Source: Candidatus Corynebacterium faecipullorum (lineage in GTDB: Bacteria > Actinomycetota > Actinomycetes > Mycobacteriales > Mycobacteriaceae). Taken from it: 10,188 bases of DNA. Made by a program: the position numbers and the translations under genes. Shown here one piece after another: positions 5,828 to 10,188 of the stretch. Position 1 is the stretch's first letter. Each line of letters opens with the position of its first letter. Under the pieces are notes generated by a model. That model did no database searches. It was not told the DNA's origin and saw nothing but the letters and a program-made list of their open reading frames with translations. Where the stretch lies: contig DXEO01000077.1 in NCBI GenBank assembly GCA_019114925.1, forward strand, positions 1 to 10,188, given 5' to 3'.

Positions 5828-6051
5828 GGGTTTCCTCCGATTTCATTAGTACGAACATTGTCACCTGATGGCTAGCACCAGAATCACGGCTCACGGTGGG
5901 AAGATTTCCCCAGCGCGGGATAGCTTTTGCTACCTCCACGAACCGACTTCTGGCAATCCTAGCACTGGTCTGTACGCGGTGACGCAACGCGGCCCCTTTC
6001 TTCTAAAGGTTCCCGCACGTCAACGCACATGCCTTAAACAAAATACCAGGT
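5828..6051 (-). other. mihF upstream leader with small inverted repeats
   Basis: This stretch between the pyrF terminator and mihF holds no convincing gene. Visible on the plus strand are GGGAA-GAT-TTCCC (5898-5910), TAGC-TTTT-GCTA (5921-5932) and CCTTT-CTTCT-AAAGG (5995-6009). If transcription starts near 5949, the first two would lie in a leader of about 120 bases before mihF. No known riboswitch or ribosomal-protein leader is recognised. A long structured leader could allow post-transcriptional control of mihF, but each repeat alone is short enough to arise by chance. Confidence 0.35.
5956..5964 (-). promoter_or_regulatory. Candidate extended -10 promoter of mihF-gmk-rpoZ
   Basis: TGC-TAGGAT on the minus strand matches the extended -10 form TGn-TAnnnT, with a predicted start near 5949. 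No good -35 lies 17 bases upstream; TTGCGT is 20 bases away. A second match, TGG-TATTTT, at 6048-6040 lies right after the pyrF terminator and would give a leader of about 205 bases. TAGGAT is preferred for the shorter leader, but either or both could be used. Confidence 0.45.
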
Positions 6052-6080
6052 AAAAAGCGCTCCTGTTAATCCAGCGCGCT
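6052..6080 (-). terminator. Intrinsic terminator after pyrF
   Basis: On the minus strand AGCGC (6080-6076) pairs with GCGCT (6060-6056), and the loop contains an inner CTG/CAG pairing (6074-6072 with 6065-6063) around GATTAA. The stem runs directly into a stretch of five T (6056-6052). It begins 17 bases after the pyrF stop and is correctly placed to end the pyrimidine operon transcript. The stem is imperfect, so efficiency may be moderate. Confidence 0.6.
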
Positions 6081-6097
6081 GCTAATTACCCGGTGTC

Positions 6098-6946
6098 TTA
6101 GTCCCGAAACTCTGAGGCGGTGTCGATAACGGCTTTGCGCAGGTCAGGCACGTCGGGGCCGGCCGAAAGGATGGCCCTGGAGACGTTAGCAAAGCCCAGT
6201 TCGGGCGCCGCTGCGGTGAGTTGCCTAACATCTGCCGGCGTTGCGCCCTGGGCGCCGACTCCCGGCAGCAGCACTGGACCGTTTAAGTGGTCTAATGCAG
6301 GCGGAGCCTCCAACGTCGCGCCCACGACCACGCCAAGAGCACCCACGGTGTTATCGGGCCCAGCCGCAGACGCATTGCGCTGCGCAAGCTCATCGACGAC
6401 TCGTTGCGCCACGCTGCGGCCGTTTACGCTCAGCGACTGGAGTGCCACGGCCTCTGGGTTAGAGGTCGCCGCAAGGACAAACACGCCGCCGCCGGCGGCC
6501 TCCGCTAGGTCGAAGACCGGACTCAAAGCACCCACGCCGAGGTAGGGCGATACCGTCACAGCATCGGAACGCAGCGGCGAATCCTCCCCCAGCCAGGCCT
6601 GTGCGTAGCCCGTCATGGTGGAACCGATGTCCCCGCGCTTCGCGTCCGCTAGGCTCAGGCAGCCCTGCTCCCGAAGGCCTGCCAGGGCTTCCTCGAGTAC
6701 TGCGAAACCGCGGGAGCCGAAACGCTCAAAGAAGGCCACCTGCGGCTTCACCACCGCGGCGGACTCCGCGAAGGCCTCTACACAGCGCAGCGTAAACGTG
6801 CGCAGACCATCCACATCAACCGACAGGCCCCAGGCCTCCAGCAGGTGCGGGTGGGGGTCGATGCCCACGCACAGGCGCCCGCGTTCCGCACCGGCTGCCA
6901 CGAGGCGCTCGCCGAAAGACGGCGTCTTCCTAGTTGGCTGGGTCAT
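6098..6946 (-). CDS. pyrF: Orotidine 5'-phosphate decarboxylase (PyrF), type 2 (long form)
   Basis: This enzyme decarboxylates orotidine 5'-monophosphate to UMP, the last step of de novo pyrimidine synthesis, in the cytoplasm without cofactor. The 282-residue length and motif spacing mark the long type-2 family found in actinobacteria. The active-site Asp-Lys-Asp array is DAKRGDIGSTM (101-111), with Lys103. Other motifs are CVGIDPHPHLL (26-36), KPQVAFFERFG (67-77), the phosphate-binding PGVGAQGATP (228-237) and NVSRAIL (254-260). The frame extends upstream to 6985, but the ATG at 6946 has a good Shine-Dalgarno, CAGGAG (6959-6954), seven bases away. The N-terminus MTQPTRKTPSFGERL also fits the family. 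It overlaps the end of carB by 17 bases, so the pair is surely co-transcribed and probably coupled. A terminator follows. Confidence 0.96.
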   Translation of the reverse strand: MTQPTRKTPSFGERLVAAGAERGRLCVGIDPHPHLLEAWGLSVDVDGLRTFTLRCVEAFAESAAVVKPQVAFFERFGSRGFAVLEEALAGLREQGCLSLADAKRGDIGSTMTGYAQAWLGEDSPLRSDAVTVSPYLGVGALSPVFDLAEAAGGGVFVLAATSNPEAVALQSLSVNGRSVAQRVVDELAQRNASAAGPDNTVGALGVVVGATLEAPPALDHLNGPVLLPGVGAQGATPADVRQLTAAAPELGFANVSRAILSAGPDVPDLRKAVIDTASEFRD

Positions 6947-9900
6947 GCTCAAGCTCCTGCAGCGCGCGTACCTTGAGGTCTCCACGACGCAGGGCTTCGA
7001 TGCCCTGGACGGCCGCGGTCACGCCCTGAACGGTGGTCACCAGCGGCACACCTACGGATACCGCAGCAGCGCGGATGTCATAGCCGTCGTGGCGGGCGCC
7101 AGCGGAGCCTGCCGGGGTGTTGAGGATGAGGTCAACCTTGCCGCCGAGGATCTGGTCCACGATGGACTCCTCGCCCTCCGTGGCTTCCGAGACCTTCTGG
7201 GCTACCTCACACTCGACACCGTTGCGGCGCAGCATCTGCGCAGTACCAGCAGTGGCCACGATGGTGTAGCCCATGTAGGCCAGGCGCTGAATCGGGAAGA
7301 TAAGGGTGCGCTTATCACGGTTGGCCACGGAGACGAACACGGTGCCCTCGGTGGGCAGCTCACCGAAGGCGGCCATCTCACCCTTGGCGTAGGCGGCACC
7401 GAAGTTATCAGCCAGACCCATCACCTCACCGGTGGACTTCATCTCCGGGGAGAGCAAGGTATCCAGCAGCTGGCCATCGGGGCGACGGAAACGGTTAAAC
7501 GGCAGCACGGCTTCCTTGACCGCAATCGGGTGCTCCAGTGGCAAGGAACCACCGTCGTAGGTGGAAGGAATGATGCCTTCTTCGCGCAACTCGGCGATGG
7601 ACGCACCCAGCATGACGCGCGCGGCTGCCTTGGCCAGCGGCACGCCGGTGGCCTTGGAGACGAAAGGCACGGTGCGGGACGCACGCGGGTTGGCCTCGAT
7701 GACGTAGAGAGTGTCATCCTTCAAGGCGTACTGAACGTTCATCAGGCCCTTGACGCCGATGCCGTGCGCTAGGCGACGCGTCGACTCCCGCACCTTCTCA
7801 ATATCCTCCGGGCCCAGCGTCATCGGCGGCAGCGCACAGGAGGAGTCACCGGAGTGAATACCGGCCTCCTCGATGTGCTCCATCACGCCGCCGAGGTAGA
7901 CCTCCTCGCCGTCGCACAGCGCGTCGACGTCAATCTCGATGGCGTTATCCAGGAAGCGGTCGACGAGGACCGGGTGATCCGAGGTGATCTCGGTAGCCCG
8001 CTCAATGTAATCGCGCAGCGAATCTTCGTCGTAGACGATCTCCATGCCGCGGCCGCCCAGCACGTAGGACGGGCGGACCAGCACCGGATAGCCGATATTC
8101 GAAGCGACCTGGCGGGCCTCCTCGAAGGAGGTAGCGGTGCCGAAGGCCGGTGCGGGCAGTTCGGCTTCGGCGAGCACCTTGCCGAATTCACCGCGGTCCT
8201 CGGCCAAGTCGATGGCAGCGGCCGAGGTTCCCACGACCGGAACGCCAGCAGCGGTCAGGCGCTCAGCCAGCCCCAGCGGAGTTTGGCCACCCAGCTGAAC
8301 GATCACGGCGGCAACCTCTCCACACGCGGCTTCCGCGTGGTAGACCTCCATGACATCCTCGAAGGTCAGCGGCTCGAAGTAGAGGCGGTCTGCGGTGTCA
8401 TAGTCAGTCGACACCGTCTCCGGGTTGCAGTTAACCATGACCGTCTCATAACCCTCGCGGGAAAGCTCCAGCGCGGCGTGCACGCACGAGTAATCAAACT
8501 CGATGCCCTGGCCGATACGGTTCGGGCCGGAGCCCAAGATGATGACCTTGCCCTTGGTCTTCTCGTCGCTTGCGCGGACCTCGGACTCAGCGTTCGGGTC
8601 CATTTCATAAGCGCTGTAGTGGTACGGGGTCTGGGCCTCAAACTCACCCGCGCACGTATCGACGGTCTTGTACACCGGGCGAATCCCCAGGGACCAGCGC
8701 AGGGAACGCACGCCATCTTCACCGGCGAACTCTGGGCGAAGAGCCGCAATCTGGGCATCGGACAGGCCGAAGACCTTAGCGCGGCGCAGTAATTCAGCGT
8801 CGAGAACCGGCGCATTCACGAGCTCCTCGCGGAACTCTACGAGCGCTTCAAGTTCGGCAAGGAACCAGGGGTCGAGGTGAGAGTGCTCGTGAAGCTGTTC
8901 GATGGTGGCGCCGAGGCGCAGGGCCAGCTCAATGTCGTACATGCGCCCTTCCGTCGGGCGCTCCAGATCCTTGAGGACGGCTTCCAGGTCCGTGGCGCGC
9001 TCCCCAGCGAAGTACTCATCCGGCTGGGTCCAGAAGCCTGCAGGCTTGGATTCCAGGGAGCGCATGACCTTATTCAGGCCAGCGATGTAGTTGCGACCGA
9101 TACCCATGGCTTCGCCCACGGACTTCATCGTGGTGGTCAGGGTGTCATCGGCGCCCGGGAACTTCTCAAAAGCAAAGCGCGGAGCCTTGACAATGACATA
9201 GTCCAGTGTCGGCTCGAAGGCCGCCGGGGTCACGCCAGTGATATCGTTGCGCACCTCATCCAGGGTGTAGCCAATCGCCAGCTTGGCGGCCAGCTTGGCA
9301 ATCGGGAAACCGGTGGCCTTGGAGGCCAGCGCGGATGAGCGGGACACGCGCGGGTTCATCTCGATGGTGATAATGCGCCCGTTATCCGGGTTTACAGCGA
9401 ACTGGATATTGCAGCCGCCGGTGTCGACGCCGACCTCGCGGATGATGGCGATACCCTGGTCGCGCATCTTCTGGTACTCGCGGTCCGTGAGGGTCAATGC
9501 CGGGGCCACAGTCACGGAGTCACCAGTGTGGACGCCGAGGGCGTCGACGTTCTCGATGGAGGCGATGACCACAACGTTATCGTCGCCGTCACGCATGAGC
9601 TCGAGCTCGAACTCCTTCCAGCCCAGGATGGACTCCTCAATGAGGACGTTCGCCTCCGGCGAGGCAGCTAAGCCCCCGCCAGCAATGCGCTCAAGGTCCT
9701 CCTCGTTGAAGGCCAGACCAGAGCCTAGGCCGCCCATGGTGAAGGACGGGCGTACAACGACCGGGAGGCCAAGCTCGGCGACGGTCTCGTGAACTTCCTC
9801 CATCGTGTGGCAAACACGGGAGCGCGCGGATTCACCGCCAATGGAGGCAACAATATCCTTAAACTTCTGGCGATCCTCGCCGCGCTCAATAGCGTCGATA

Positions 9901-10188
9901 TCAGCACCGATGAGCTCGATATCGTACTTCTTTAGGATGCCCAGGCGGTCCAACTGCACGGCAGCGTTCAGAGCGGTCTGGCCGCCCAGGGTTGCCAGAA
10001 CGGCGTCGATGGGGTTGCCCTCTTCCTTTTCCTTCTGGAAGATCTTCTCGATGAACTCGGGCTCGATGGGCTCCACGTAGGTGTGGTCGGCGAACTCTGG
10101 GTCCGTCATGATCGTTGCCGGGTTGGAGTTAACCAGCGTGACGCGCAGGCCTTCTTCCTTGAGCACGCGGCAAGCTTGGGTGCCGGAG
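6930..10188 (-). CDS. carB: Carbamoyl-phosphate synthase large subunit (CarB); N-terminus cut by window edge
   Basis: CarB makes carbamoyl phosphate from bicarbonate, two ATP and ammonia passed on from the glutaminase subunit CarA; it feeds both UMP and arginine synthesis. The frame is open to the high edge, and the first codons in view (from 10187) read SGTQACRVLKEEGLRV, matching the family about 30 residues after its start, so the GTG at 10166 is internal. About 1085 residues are present. Counting from 10166 as 1: the first ATP-grasp half has VNSNPATIMTDPEF (12-25), FTMGGLGSG (142-150) and EMNPRVSRSSAL (269-280). An oligomerisation region follows (about 365-535). The second half starts at GSGPNRIGQGIEFDYS (545-560) and has GGQTP (626-630), SYVLGGRGME (700-709) and EANPRASRT (824-832). 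The C-terminal MGS-like allosteric domain runs from about 941 with ATAGTAQML (971-979). No damage is seen. It overlaps pyrF by 17 bases. Confidence 0.98.
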   Translation of the reverse strand, partial: SGTQACRVLKEEGLRVTLVNSNPATIMTDPEFADHTYVEPIEPEFIEKIFQKEKEEGNPIDAVLATLGGQTALNAAVQLDRLGILKKYDIELIGADIDAIERGEDRQKFKDIVASIGGESARSRVCHTMEEVHETVAELGLPVVVRPSFTMGGLGSGLAFNEEDLERIAGGGLAASPEANVLIEESILGWKEFELELMRDGDDNVVVIASIENVDALGVHTGDSVTVAPALTLTDREYQKMRDQGIAIIREVGVDTGGCNIQFAVNPDNGRIITIEMNPRVSRSSALASKATGFPIAKLAAKLAIGYTLDEVRNDITGVTPAAFEPTLDYVIVKAPRFAFEKFPGADDTLTTTMKSVGEAMGIGRNYIAGLNKVMRSLESKPAGFWTQPDEYFAGERATDLEAVLKDLERPTEGRMYDIELALRLGATIEQLHEHSHLDPWFLAELEALVEFREELVNAPVLDAELLRRAKVFGLSDAQIAALRPEFAGEDGVRSLRWSLGIRPVYKTVDTCAGEFEAQTPYHYSAYEMDPNAESEVRASDEKTKGKVIILGSGPNRIGQGIEFDYSCVHAALELSREGYETVMVNCNPETVSTDYDTADRLYFEPLTFEDVMEVYHAEAACGEVAAVIVQLGGQTPLGLAERLTAAGVPVVGTSAAAIDLAEDRGEFGKVLAEAELPAPAFGTATSFEEARQVASNIGYPVLVRPSYVLGGRGMEIVYDEDSLRDYIERATEITSDHPVLVDRFLDNAIEIDVDALCDGEEVYLGGVMEHIEEAGIHSGDSSCALPPMTLGPEDIEKVRESTRRLAHGIGVKGLMNVQYALKDDTLYVIEANPRASRTVPFVSKATGVPLAKAAARVMLGASIAELREEGIIPSTYDGGSLPLEHPIAVKEAVLPFNRFRRPDGQLLDTLLSPEMKSTGEVMGLADNFGAAYAKGEMAAFGELPTEGTVFVSVANRDKRTLIFPIQRLAYMGYTIVATAGTAQMLRRNGVECEVAQKVSEATEGEESIVDQILGGKVDLILNTPAGSAGARHDGYDIRAAAVSVGVPLVTTVQGVTAAVQGIEALRRGDLKVRALQELEHDPAN
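6954..6959 (-). promoter_or_regulatory. Ribosome binding site of pyrF inside carB (decides the start)
   Basis: CAGGAG on the minus strand, seven bases before the ATG at 6946, lies within the last codons of carB. It supports this start over the upstream in-frame start codon at 6985, which would add 13 residues without family resemblance. Confidence 0.75.

Noticed and set aside
5802..5987. A 61-codon minus-strand frame running from the leader into mihF
   Set aside because: It starts at TTG without a ribosome site and overlaps the start of mihF out of frame.
5959..6030. A 23-codon minus-strand frame in the mihF leader starting at an ATG
   Set aside because: Its AAGG is only one base from the ATG, and there is no codon pattern or run of regulatory codons; likely chance.
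6947..6985. Upstream extension of pyrF to a start codon at 6985
   Set aside because: The extra 13 residues overlap carB further and have no family likeness; the ATG at 6946 has a well-placed Shine-Dalgarno.
6615..8792. Long plus-strand frames (6615-7772 and 7854-8792) opposite pyrF and carB
   Set aside because: They are mirror frames of carB/pyrF codons; composition is typical of antisense translations and no motif is seen.
1..10188. Mobile elements, CRISPR, phage or toxin-antitoxin systems
   Set aside because: No direct repeats, transposase motifs or composition shift are visible; all eight genes are conserved core genes in syntenic order.

Overview
The window comes from an actinobacterium, most probably a Corynebacterium of about 60% GC; the species cannot be fixed from the sequence alone. 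The evidence is the gene order carB-pyrF-mihF-gmk-rpoZ-coaBC-metK-priA, which I recall as the Corynebacterium glutamicum arrangement. Supporting signs are the actinobacteria-only mihF gene, a PriA without helicase motifs, a fused CoaBC, frequent GTG starts, and a perfect match to the corynebacterial McbR operator before metK. All eight genes lie on the minus strand, so transcription runs from high to low coordinates. I see no mobile element, CRISPR array, tRNA, rRNA or sign of horizontal transfer.

Region by region, in the direction of transcription: (1) 10188-6098 holds carB (5' end cut by the window edge) and pyrF, the tail of a pyrimidine operon, with pyrF overlapping the end of carB by 17 bases. 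A likely intrinsic terminator follows at 6080-6052. (2) 6051-5828 is a leader region with a candidate extended -10 promoter, followed by the tight cluster mihF, gmk and rpoZ, closed by a strong hairpin at 4527-4488. (3) coaBC appears to be transcribed from its own promoter, set against that hairpin, probably as a leaderless mRNA starting at a GTG. (4) metK has its own promoter, whose spacer and -10 contain the 16-bp McbR-type palindrome. priA follows metK after 11 bases and runs off the low-coordinate edge.

The genes are core housekeeping functions: UMP synthesis (carB, pyrF), GMP to GDP (gmk), nucleoid and RNA polymerase components (mihF, rpoZ), coenzyme A synthesis (coaBC), S-adenosylmethionine synthesis (metK) and replication restart (priA). 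No undescribed multi-gene system is visible. The points most worth checking are regulatory and structural: the operator built into the metK promoter, the back-to-back terminator and leaderless promoter at rpoZ/coaBC, and a PriA that has lost its ATPase motifs but kept all eight zinc-ligand cysteines. Several starts were moved from the longest open frame (coaBC, rpoZ, pyrF), and priA, which has no stop in the window, was read directly from the sequence.
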